From Comamonadaceae bacterium (GTDB lineage Bacteria; Pseudomonadota; Gammaproteobacteria; Burkholderiales; Burkholderiaceae_C): a stretch of 64,000 nt of DNA. The position numbers and the translations under genes were made by a program. Below are positions 36,125 to 44,733 of this stretch, one piece after another (position 1 is the stretch's first letter; every line of letters starts with the position of its first letter). Under the pieces are notes generated by a model, which had not been told where the DNA came from, did not search any database, and worked only from the letters and a program-made list of their open reading frames with translations. Location: contig CANGME010000001.1 of assembly GCA_947455145.1 (NCBI GenBank), positions 1 to 64,000 of the forward strand. The letters run 5' to 3'.

Positions 36125-37915
36125 TTATGGAAAACTCACGCGTAACTGGGTTGCACCAGGTGGCAAGCTGTCAAACACCAAGGCCGTGCGAAATGCGTCC
36201 ACTGCTTTGACTCTTACTGTCGTACTCTTAGGTGAGCTAGACACTCGAAATGATGCATTTTTAGCAGGTAAAGTTACAAATACCGTGAGCCCTGCCACTG
36301 ACCCCGAATTGGTGTTGTTAACGCTCACCTCTAAGTCGGTGTCTTGCCACCGCTGACTTACTTGCACAGCTTCGCGTTGCCGCCACCAATGTGTAATTTC
36401 ATCTCCTCGGGTCACCCATAAACTATCACGGTAGTTAGCCACTTTACGGATGTATTCACCCATGGCGCGCTGCATCAAACCACCTTTTACGTAGTTCTGC
36501 GAGTGTACGGACAACAGTCCAAAGGAACCGCTACGCACAGTCAAATTCAGGTCAAAATTCAAAATTATGTTGACCTCCTCGGGTGTCAGCTTCATGGCCA
36601 CGAAACTAACATCGTCAAGTTGCGTGCGAGGCAGTATGACCAAAGCTTTGCTGGCTGGTATGCCTGACTCGGATAAGGAAAAAAATGGGAGTCGATCTTC
36701 GCTAGCACTTTCGTCGGCGGCGTGGTGCAATATGCCGTGCTTACGCAACAAGTTTTCGGTGATTACGTCATAAGACTCTGTTGGGGCGCGAAAACCAGTG
36801 ACCTCTACCGTTCGATCGCCTAAAACACCTTGCATTTGCTGCTTCATGAAACGTATGCGCAACTCCTGCTCCCCCGCAGAATCACCCTTAAAACCAAAAT
36901 GGACGTCCGCATGGTATGCAATTTCATGACCTCTATTCATCAAGTCACGTACCAAATCAGGCTCCATAGCTGCTTCTGACGTCAAGCTGTAGAAAGTTCC
37001 TTTGAAACCTTCACTTTCCAAGTCTTTGGCAAAACTGGGGGCTGAATAAAACTGATCTTCAGTATCCATCTCAATGAGATGTGAAGCCACATAGCCCTGG
37101 GGCCAGGCCGCCTTAAATGCCTGAGGTTCACGGCGCAACCAGGCGAGTGTGGCGTCCAACAAAATTAAACCATCGCGGCTATTAGGCCAAGCATTATCTG
37201 GCGGTGAAAGATACGCAACACGACTCATCCCTTTTTCATCAAACGCCATTACGCCATGCTCACCCGAATGCATACTCCGAGCCCAGTCCATCACTACTGC
37301 GGCTTCGTTCGGGGCACTGATGCGAAGCAAGCTGTCCTTTGTAATTGCAATCGGCATACGACGTGCAGCAGGAATAGGCCAAGTTACGGGACCATCGCCA
37401 AACGGCATTAAATAAGAATCTTCGGTTTCATGAAAAAAACCATGCGTCTTCACACGAAATATGCTGTGCAAAAAATCTAAGCCCGTGAATTTTCCATTTT
37501 CATCACGTGTTCCCACCAAACCGTTACCAAGCAACGCCCCGCCTTTTTCTACAAAAGCAGCTATGGCCGCACGCTCTTGCAGGTCGAGCGCGACGGCTGT
37601 AGGCAAGATCAAAACCCCAGGCGGACTGAGGCCAAGTAATTCTTTACGAGATAAGCTCTTGACGTACTCTCCATATTTTTTCAAATATGGATTCCAGCGT
37701 TTGGTGATCTGAGCGTATGACTGATTTTGAGATTTGAAATATTTATCTGTCGTCTCGCTACGGTATACATAGAAAATACCGCCATCGATCTGAGCAGACC
37801 AAGATGCTGTTGTTGCCAGCGTTAAGCATGTGAACAGTGACACAAGAGCCCATAATTTGAACTCCTTGCTGCATAAAGTCAATCGCGACCAGCGCAAAGG
37901 TCTACCGTTTCGCAT
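36125..37915 (-). CDS. exported polysaccharide-deacetylase-domain protein with intact NodB motifs
   Basis: A 596-residue exported protein: signal peptide (ALVSLFTCLTLATTASWSA), a GATase-like domain (about 45-270, with PPGVLILPTAVALD and FVEKGGALLGNG), a NodB-type domain (about 275-480) and a C-terminal beta-sandwich (about 510-596). Metal and catalytic motifs are present: MDTED (Asp284, Asp287), HADVH (His335, His339) and FRAPTESYD (Arg376). The ATG at 37915 has GAGGAG ten bases upstream and overlaps the upstream paralogue by 14 bases. Substrate is unknown; likely an exopolysaccharide or cell-wall glycan. The gene is AT-richer than its neighbours. Confidence 0.8.
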   Translation of the reverse strand: MRNGRPLRWSRLTLCSKEFKLWALVSLFTCLTLATTASWSAQIDGGIFYVYRSETTDKYFKSQNQSYAQITKRWNPYLKKYGEYVKSLSRKELLGLSPPGVLILPTAVALDLQERAAIAAFVEKGGALLGNGLVGTRDENGKFTGLDFLHSIFRVKTHGFFHETEDSYLMPFGDGPVTWPIPAARRMPIAITKDSLLRISAPNEAAVVMDWARSMHSGEHGVMAFDEKGMSRVAYLSPPDNAWPNSRDGLILLDATLAWLRREPQAFKAAWPQGYVASHLIEMDTEDQFYSAPSFAKDLESEGFKGTFYSLTSEAAMEPDLVRDLMNRGHEIAYHADVHFGFKGDSAGEQELRIRFMKQQMQGVLGDRTVEVTGFRAPTESYDVITENLLRKHGILHHAADESASEDRLPFFSLSESGIPASKALVILPRTQLDDVSFVAMKLTPEEVNIILNFDLNLTVRSGSFGLLSVHSQNYVKGGLMQRAMGEYIRKVANYRDSLWVTRGDEITHWWRQREAVQVSQRWQDTDLEVSVNNTNSGSVAGLTVFVTLPAKNASFRVSSSPKSTTVRVKAVDAFRTALVFDSLPPGATQLRVSFP

Positions 37916-39860
37916 GATCCACTGACTCCTCAAACTTCAATAACCATTCATATTGACCAGCGGCAGGAGCACTCAATGTTAGGGATACACGCCAAGGATC
38001 AACAGCCATAATTTTGGGTAATTTATCACCCTTGTTCAAGGCTTCAATTCGAATACGACTATTTGTGTTCGGCAAATTAACCAAGATACTTAGCGGCCAC
38101 TTCACATTCACCGATCGTGCGACGGTTGCACTCAGGATATACCCTTGCGGATGTGCTTTTAAATTTATAACGACCTGATCTCGGTCTCGCCACCATTGAG
38201 CAATTTGTTTTGCCGATGCGATCCAAACCCGATTACTCATGGATTTCATTTTTTCCAAAATTCGGGTACGTTCATCAGGCATCAACAATGATTGCGCGGG
38301 AATACGTACCACCGACATGGCACCCATGCGATCGGACAATTCAAGTTCAGCTAAAAAATTACTCAATCCCTCTGCCGGGTCTTCTTCGATCGCGACCTCA
38401 GGGCCAGTAATAGTCCTGGGTAGCACCACAGTTGCATCTTCTGTAGAGTTTTTCTTGCTCGCAAAAAAAGGCAAACTACTCTGAGATGAATCCATAAATG
38501 CCAAGTAATTATCAAACTTACGCTCTATAAGTAACCGTTGAGTAGTTGCGTCATACGATTCAATGGGGGCAGAAAAACTCGCTGGCATCGGCGCGGAAAC
38601 TCCGGCTTCTGAAAACTGCTTTTGCATTTTATCTAAGCGGTTAGCCTGAGTAACTTCAGGTTGCCCTTTAAACCCTTCAAAAGTATCACCAAAATAAGCA
38701 ATCTCATGCCCAAAGGTTTGTATTTTATTTATCAACTCTGAGGTTTTCTCTGCATCACTACCGCTTATGTATACAGTGGCTTTTCCACCCATATCGGACA
38801 GCGTTTTTGCGATTTCTACTTCACCAGAACTTACTTGCTCAGCCGCTTGTAACGCCACTAAAGTAGCACTTTGATAAGGGTAAGGCCAAGCGCCAAGGTA
38901 AGCTCGTGGCTGCCGAAGCAGCCAAGAAAAAATATCGCCTGTTATGGCATTGAGCTGCACTGGGTCAGATCGTTGCCAGTTTTGCTCAGGGTAGCCCATT
39001 GCTACGACACGTGAATTTAGTCCGGATGACATTTTCCGTTCGTTGTAGCTAATCAACCCTGCGGGTGTTTTCAGAGAAAACCCTCGTGACCAATTCATAA
39101 TTTGAGCAGATACTTGATTGCCAGCGAATCGTAACGGCAATTGATTTGGAATCCGATGTAGCCAGACACGTGTGCCCGCGATCAAACTATTTGAAATAGG
39201 ATTGTCACCATGCACAATCATGAAGGTATCATCCACCTCATCTTGCGTATTGCCAAAAACCTTCACATCCAGAACGTCACGCATAAAATCAAACCCTATT
39301 GATTCTCCACTGGGAGAATGGGTCCCTGTCAACCACGTTGACAAAATGGCTCCTCCGCGATTGCGCCATTCAAGCAGTGCCTGCTTTTCAACATCACTTA
39401 ATACCACGGTACTGCCAAGAATTAACAACCCGGGTGAACTGACTCGCGACAAATCGTCCGCCTTGGTGACTCGCGCAAATGGAATTTTGTTAGTGCGTAA
39501 ATAATTTTCCCAAATACGCGTTCCGCTTGTTGGATCTACCTGCAATGTCATCAAGTGGGCTTGCGATGCCAAGGAAGCATATAACCACACACTAATCTGA
39601 GGTGACCCCTGGGTCTCTAAGTTAATACGCGCAGCCCTGACTCTACGTTTGATTGGCACACCATTTACAGCTTGGATCGGATTGACACCTGGCAGAGAAG
39701 TGCTTGCGCGAACGGTGTCGCCTCCGCTTAACCCGCTGCATCCAAGTAACAGAGAAATCACAACACAGAAAGCAATACACCAACCACACACCCTTCCAAG
39801 TCGCTTAATAAGTGGGGGTAAATCAATACCAAAAAAAATCGTGAAAGACAGATTCTTCAT
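37902..39860 (-). CDS. paralogous lipoprotein with degenerate NodB domain (pseudo-deacetylase)
   Basis: A 652-residue paralogue of the next gene with the same domain order. It is probably a lipoprotein: the N-terminal hydrophobic stretch ends SLLLGC41. The GATase-like part shows SPGLLILGSTVVLSDVEKQ. The deacetylase domain keeps the framework (GHEIAY, EGFKG, APIESYD) but every catalytic position is changed. MDTED becomes QAAEQ, the two metal His become Phe (YFGDTF), and the Arg of FRAP becomes Ser (FSAP). It is therefore unlikely to be an enzyme and may bind glycan or act as a partner. It is first in the pair; the frame is intact. Confidence 0.75.
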   Translation of the reverse strand: MKNLSFTIFFGIDLPPLIKRLGRVCGWCIAFCVVISLLLGCSGLSGGDTVRASTSLPGVNPIQAVNGVPIKRRVRAARINLETQGSPQISVWLYASLASQAHLMTLQVDPTSGTRIWENYLRTNKIPFARVTKADDLSRVSSPGLLILGSTVVLSDVEKQALLEWRNRGGAILSTWLTGTHSPSGESIGFDFMRDVLDVKVFGNTQDEVDDTFMIVHGDNPISNSLIAGTRVWLHRIPNQLPLRFAGNQVSAQIMNWSRGFSLKTPAGLISYNERKMSSGLNSRVVAMGYPEQNWQRSDPVQLNAITGDIFSWLLRQPRAYLGAWPYPYQSATLVALQAAEQVSSGEVEIAKTLSDMGGKATVYISGSDAEKTSELINKIQTFGHEIAYFGDTFEGFKGQPEVTQANRLDKMQKQFSEAGVSAPMPASFSAPIESYDATTQRLLIERKFDNYLAFMDSSQSSLPFFASKKNSTEDATVVLPRTITGPEVAIEEDPAEGLSNFLAELELSDRMGAMSVVRIPAQSLLMPDERTRILEKMKSMSNRVWIASAKQIAQWWRDRDQVVINLKAHPQGYILSATVARSVNVKWPLSILVNLPNTNSRIRIEALNKGDKLPKIMAVDPWRVSLTLSAPAAGQYEWLLKFEESVDHAKR

Positions 39861-39973
39861 AAGAACTAACTTTAATAAAATTAGCAGTTGGGGCTAAATT
39901 TAATTGCTTGAAGTCTCTTGGCTAAATCGTCACGAATCAAATGTGTTATCAATTATGAAAATAGCCGTTGCTT

Positions 39974-39991
39974 GCGCTACCCAAGTAGCGC
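39974..39991. repeat. perfect inverted repeat upstream of the deacetylase pair
   Basis: GCGCTAC / GTAGCGC arms of seven bases separated by CCAA, about 115 bases upstream of the paralogue start. There is no T-run on either side, so it is not a terminator. It could be a regulator-binding dyad. Confidence 0.5.
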
Positions 39992-40099
39992 TGAAGGAAA
40001 AGTGTAACTTTATTTTACCTAACTTTACACAAAAATTAACTGGTCAATTTCTTCGTTATTTGAAGTACCAGACTTTATAAAGGGATGCGACTTCAATCC

Positions 40100-40290
40100 G
40101 GAAGTGCAACGAGCGGTTGCATCCGCACTGGTTGCCTTGGTCGGAATGAAACATGAACGAGGTTGAAGAAGGCCTGTGCATCACAGGCCTCATCTAGGTA
40201 TCCAGCACCAAACCCATGACCATGGCGGCCTGCATCGACCAGTCGACAACTCTGCGCGACTACAGGCCAATCAGAACTGTCAGGCACTAC
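40100..40290 (-). pseudogene. decayed IS3-family transposase fragment
   Basis: The minus-strand translation gives SRRVVDWSMQAAMVMGLVLD followed, after a stop, by SFMFHSDQGNQCG. These correspond to the IS3-family OrfB core (SRRVVGWSM.., then the catalytic-Asp block FHSDQGSQ). A TAG stands where LFSRR should have Phe, and a second stop follows LVLDT. The first catalytic Asp, the last Glu region and both inverted repeats are missing. It is a short remnant of an old insertion. Confidence 0.7.
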
Positions 40291-40351
40291 TCGCATTCAT
40301 GAATGCGTGTGTAGCCTTATGTCAGGCTTTACTTAGCGTCTCGCAGAGTTT

Positions 40352-41890
40352 TTAACCCTGCGCGGCAACACGATCAGCCTTGCTGTGAAGTTTATTTAAC
40401 GCACTCAGATAGGCTTTGGCTGATGCAACAACGATGTCAGGATCAGAGCCCACTCCATTAACAACACGGCCGCTGTTTTGCAAACGCACGGTGACCTCAC
40501 CTTGGCTTTCGGTCGAACCACTAATGGCATTGACCGAATAGAGCACCATCTCCGCGCCGCTCTTGACGTGCGACTCAATGGCTTTCAAAGAGGCATCTAC
40601 TGGCCCATTACCATCTGAATCGCCTTTAACTTCATTGCCTTCAACCGTGAAAACGATGCTGGCATGGGGCCGCTCACCCGTCTCGCTGTGTTGAGACAAG
40701 GAGACGAAGCCATATTGCTCGTTCTCATGGGAAATACCTTCGTCATTGACCAAGGCCAAAATGTCCTCGTCGAAAATTTCACTCTTGCGATCTGCAAGTT
40801 CTTTAAATTTTGAAAATGCATTGTTGACCTCGGTCTCGCTGTCCAAAGACACGCCAAGCTCTTGAAGACGCTGCTTAAAAGCATTACGACCGCTTAACTT
40901 GCCCAACACAATTTTGTTAGCCGTCCAACCCACATCTTCAGCACGCATGATCTCGTAGGTGTCCCTCGCCTTAAGGACGCCGTCTTGGTGAATACCGCTG
41001 GCGTGAGCAAATGCATTCGCACCAACCACCGCCTTATTGGGTTGAACCACAAAACCTGTGGTTTGGCTGACCATGCGTGAAGCCGCCAAGATGTGGCTGG
41101 TGTCAATGCGCATGTCCAAACCAAAATAGTCTTTGCGAGTTTTAACGGCCATCACAACCTCTTCAAGGCTGCAATTGCCGGCCCGCTCACCCAAGCCGTT
41201 GATGGTGCACTCCACCTGACGCGCGCCACCTATCTTGACGCCGGCCAACGAGTTGGCAACCGCCATGCCTAAATCGTTATGGCAGTGCACAGACCAAATC
41301 GCTTTGTCTGAGTTAGGAATGCGTTCGCGCAGAGTTTTGATGAAATTACCGTACAACTCTGGGATGGCATAACCCACCGTGTCAGGCACGTTGATAGTGG
41401 TGGCACCTTCTGCGATGACGGTCTCCAAAACGCGACATAAAAAATCAGGGTCGCTGCGGTAACCATCTTCCGGACTGAACTCAATGTCATCCATCAGGTT
41501 GCGGGCAAACCGGGTTGAGAGCCGGGCTTGCTCATATACCTGGTCGGGCGACATGCGCAGCTTCTTCTCCATGTGCAAGGCCGATGTCGCCAAAAATAAA
41601 TGCAAGCGGCCTCGGTTAGCTGGTTTAAGTGCCTCTGCAGCACGCGAGATGTCACGGTCATTAGCTCGGGCTAATGAGCAGATGGTGGAATCCTTGATCA
41701 CCTCGGCAATCGCCTTGACGCACTCAAAGTCACCGTTGGAGCTGGCCGCGAAACCCGCCTCAATAACGTCCACTTTAAGCCGCTCCAATTGGCGTGCAAT
41801 ACGAACCTTTTCGTCCTTGGTCATCGACGCGCCGGGCGACTGCTCACCATCTCGCAAGGTGGTGTCGAAAATGATCAATTGGTCAGCCAT
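40352..41890 (-). CDS. leuA: 2-isopropylmalate synthase
   Basis: Condenses acetyl-CoA and 2-oxoisovalerate, the first committed step of leucine synthesis. The TIM-barrel N-terminal domain shows [16 protein letters not shown] (metal Asp) and [17 protein letters not shown] (metal His pair). The C-terminal leucine-binding regulatory domain (about residues 395-510) implies feedback inhibition. The 512 residues are standard. AGGAGT lies eight bases before the ATG. A Leu-rich leader peptide and a terminator precede it (42005-42115 and 41941-41979), so it is probably also controlled by attenuation. Confidence 0.97.
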   Translation of the reverse strand: MADQLIIFDTTLRDGEQSPGASMTKDEKVRIARQLERLKVDVIEAGFAASSNGDFECVKAIAEVIKDSTICSLARANDRDISRAAEALKPANRGRLHLFLATSALHMEKKLRMSPDQVYEQARLSTRFARNLMDDIEFSPEDGYRSDPDFLCRVLETVIAEGATTINVPDTVGYAIPELYGNFIKTLRERIPNSDKAIWSVHCHNDLGMAVANSLAGVKIGGARQVECTINGLGERAGNCSLEEVVMAVKTRKDYFGLDMRIDTSHILAASRMVSQTTGFVVQPNKAVVGANAFAHASGIHQDGVLKARDTYEIMRAEDVGWTANKIVLGKLSGRNAFKQRLQELGVSLDSETEVNNAFSKFKELADRKSEIFDEDILALVNDEGISHENEQYGFVSLSQHSETGERPHASIVFTVEGNEVKGDSDGNGPVDASLKAIESHVKSGAEMVLYSVNAISGSTESQGEVTVRLQNSGRVVNGVGSDPDIVVASAKAYLSALNKLHSKADRVAAQG

Positions 41891-41940
41891 GTTATTAACT
41901 CCTGGAAATGCAAAGAAAAGAACTCAATGAATCGCAGCTC

Positions 41941-41979
41941 AAAATGAAAACGGCCCGCTGCGACTGCAAGCGGGCCGTT
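41941..41979 (-). terminator. leuA attenuator terminator
   Basis: On the minus strand, stem AACGGCCCGCT / AGCGGGCCGTT (11 bp) with a nine-base loop is followed by TTCATTTT. It ends about 50 bases before leuA and starts about 25 bases after the leader-peptide stop, the geometry of an amino-acid attenuator. Confidence 0.85.
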
Positions 41980-42004
41980 GGGTAAATCTAGGGGATGTAC
42001 GCGC

Positions 42005-42115
42005 TTAGCCCGCCTTCGTTAGAAGAAGTGTCAGTAGGCTTAGCAGACCCAAGGTCGCAATTTCGATCTTGGTCCACGTGCTTATCGCAACGCGTAATGC
42101 ATGTGATTTGTTCAT
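42005..42115 (-). CDS. leucine-rich leader peptide of leuA (attenuator)
   Basis: A 36-codon reading frame between pssA and leuA ending IATLGLLSLLTLLLTKAG. Eight of twelve consecutive codons near the end are Leu, several of them the rare CTA. Together with the terminator that follows, this matches transcription attenuation: stalling at Leu codons would favour an antiterminator and let polymerase reach leuA. The ATG at 42115 has no clear Shine-Dalgarno. The frame is open upstream to 42187 inside pssA, so the true start is uncertain. A candidate TTGCAC (42147-42152) with TACATT (42122-42127) has a long 19-base spacer. Confidence 0.7.
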   Translation of the reverse strand: MNKSHALRVAISTWTKIEIATLGLLSLLTLLLTKAG

Positions 42116-42143
42116 GGTCACAATGTAGCATAACTTTCGAAAA

Positions 42144-42956
42144 TTAGTGCAAGCCCCGTTCCTCAGGCTCATCTTTTGAAGTGGCAATGACGCTCACCGA
42201 TTGGCCTTTGAATTTGCGATAGCCGTAAATGGCATACCCGCTAAAACCGTAAGACACAAAAATACCAAACAATATCCCCGGTGGATCTATGTTCACCACC
42301 GCTATACCCATGGCAATCAAGACAATGACAATAAACGGCACGCTTCGTTTCAGATTGATGTCTTTGAAGCTGTAAAAAGGCACGTTAGTCACCATCGTCA
42401 ACCCCGAATACAGGGCAATGGCGAACGTCAACCACTTGATGTAAACGTTGGCAGGGTCAACTGCTTGATCATTCATGAACCAAATAAAGCCCATCATCAG
42501 CGCCGCAGCGGCTGGGCTAGGAAGTCCTTGGAAATAGCGTTTATCGACCACGCTTGTATTAACGTTAAAGCGGGCAAGGCGAAGTGCTGCGCAAGCGCAG
42601 TACACAAACGCGGCAATCCAACCCCATCGCCCCAGGCCACGCAATGACCACTCATAGGCAATCAAGGCCGGGGCCGCACCAAAGCTGACCATGTCTGAGA
42701 GCGAATCCATCTGCTCACCAAAGGCGCTTTGGGTGTTCGTCATGCGCGCCACGCGCCCGTCCAGGCTGTCAAGCACCAGAGCCCAAAACACGCCAATCGC
42801 AGCCTCATTGAACTTGCCGTTCATGGCCATGACGATGGCGTAGAAGCCACCAAACAAAGCCGCCAACGTAAAGAGGTTGGGCAAAATATAGATGCCTTTA
42901 CGGCGCGGCTTGATCGGGTTCAAGGGGTCCGAATGAGGATCGGTACTCTGATTCAT
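42144..42956 (-). CDS. pssA: CDP-diacylglycerol--serine O-phosphatidyltransferase
   Basis: Integral membrane enzyme (type II, CDP-alcohol phosphatidyltransferase family) making phosphatidylserine, the precursor of phosphatidylethanolamine. The catalytic motif DGRVARMTNTQSAFGEQMDSLSD (DGxxAR...GxxxD) is intact at about residues 66-88, with seven or so membrane segments after it. The 270 residues include a proline- and basic-rich N-terminus. It lies between ilvC and leuA, as in other Burkholderiales, although it has no branched-chain role. Confidence 0.95.
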   Translation of the reverse strand: MNQSTDPHSDPLNPIKPRRKGIYILPNLFTLAALFGGFYAIVMAMNGKFNEAAIGVFWALVLDSLDGRVARMTNTQSAFGEQMDSLSDMVSFGAAPALIAYEWSLRGLGRWGWIAAFVYCACAALRLARFNVNTSVVDKRYFQGLPSPAAAALMMGFIWFMNDQAVDPANVYIKWLTFAIALYSGLTMVTNVPFYSFKDINLKRSVPFIVIVLIAMGIAVVNIDPPGILFGIFVSYGFSGYAIYGYRKFKGQSVSVIATSKDEPEERGLH

Positions 42957-42992
42957 TTTATGTACCTTATAGGCCAGTAGTGCTTTATTTCA

Positions 42993-43020
42993 TTGCGCAA
43001 CCAGCTATTAAATTTATAGT
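42993..43020 (+). repeat. dispersed repeat copy between pssA and ilvC
   Basis: The plus strand reads TTGCGCAACCAGCTATTAAA then TTTATAGT. Its reverse complement matches the lpxB copy at about 26 of 29 positions, the closest pair in the window. It lies in the untranslated leader of pssA, so this copy is not under protein constraint. Confidence 0.65.
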
Positions 43021-43073
43021 AACGATGCATCCGAGGAAGCATTCAACGATAAGCTTAGTGTAAGCGACCCTCG

Positions 43074-43110
43074 AATCAAATACAAAACCGCCCGAAGGCG
43101 GTTTTGTATT
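43074..43110 (-). terminator. ilvC intrinsic terminator
   Basis: On the minus strand, AATACAAAACCGCC-TTCG-GGCGGTTTTGTATT forms a perfect 14-bp stem with the very stable C(UUCG)G tetraloop, then TTGATTC. It starts about 15 bases after the ilvC stop and separates ilvC from pssA. Confidence 0.88.
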
Positions 43111-43125
43111 TGGAGTGCCTGCAAA

Positions 43126-44166
<1,041 letters not shown>

Positions 44167-44229
44167 TTAATCGAGACAGGCTACAGCGATGTAAAACGAA
44201 GCAGCTCTGCGCTCAAAAGCTACTCAAAC

Positions 44230-44721
44230 TTAAACTCGCAAAATACGTTCGCCACGGCCAATGCCACAAGAGCCGGTGCGAATGGTTTCCAAAATCGCAC
44301 CGCGCTCGATGGCTTCCAAAAATGCATCGTTCTTGGATTGATCACCGGTCAGCTCAATGGTGTAGCTCTTGTCGGTCACATCAATGATGCGACCGCGAAA
44401 GATGTCTGCCATGCGCTTCATCTCCTCACGCTCCTTGCCCACCGCCCGCACCTTGACCATCATCAGCTCACGCTCAATGTAGGCACCTTCGGTTAGGTCG
44501 ATCACCTTCACCACCTCAATCAGGCGGTTCAGGTGTTTGGTGATTTGCTCAATGACGTCATCAGACCCTGTGGTCTGAATCGTCATGCGCGACAGGCTGG
44601 GGTCTTCTGTGGGCGCAACCGTCAGCGACTCAATGTTGTAGCCACGGGCCGAAAAAAGCCCCACCACACGGGACAACGCCCCGGGTTCGTTTTCAAGTAA
44701 AACTGCAATGATGTGTTTCAT
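44230..44721 (-). CDS. ilvH: acetolactate synthase small (regulatory) subunit
   Basis: Valine-binding regulatory subunit that activates and confers feedback control on the catalytic IlvB/IlvI subunit. The N-terminal ACT domain starts KHIIAVLLENEPGALSRVVGLFSARGYNIESL, and the C-terminal ALS_ss_C domain (about residues 80-160) contains IIDVTDKSYTIELTGDQSK. The 163-residue length is of the IlvH type. It starts 12 bases after ilvB. Named ilvH by convention in this group; ilvN is a synonym in some annotations. Confidence 0.95.
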   Translation of the reverse strand: MKHIIAVLLENEPGALSRVVGLFSARGYNIESLTVAPTEDPSLSRMTIQTTGSDDVIEQITKHLNRLIEVVKVIDLTEGAYIERELMMVKVRAVGKEREEMKRMADIFRGRIIDVTDKSYTIELTGDQSKNDAFLEAIERGAILETIRTGSCGIGRGERILRV

Positions 44722-44733
44722 GGGTTGGCTCTC

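Larger units (their letters stand above)
39861..40351. other. gene-free interval upstream of the deacetylase pair
   Basis: 490 bases without an intact gene. The left 200 bases are AT-rich and should hold the promoter of the deacetylase pair. They include a perfect dyad GCGCTAC-CCAA-GTAGCGC (39974-39991) with no T-run, a possible operator. I found no convincing -35/-10 pair. The right half carries the remains of an IS3-type transposase (40100-40290), with a 9-bp stem hairpin at 40170-40190. The leuA stop lies at the right edge. Confidence 0.6.

Noticed and set aside
40085-40300. Intact small gene in the leuA-deacetylase interval (frame 40093-40296)
   Set aside because: That frame is a shifted reading of the transposase remnant. 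The transposase-like residues appear in the neighbouring frame with stops, so there is no functional gene.
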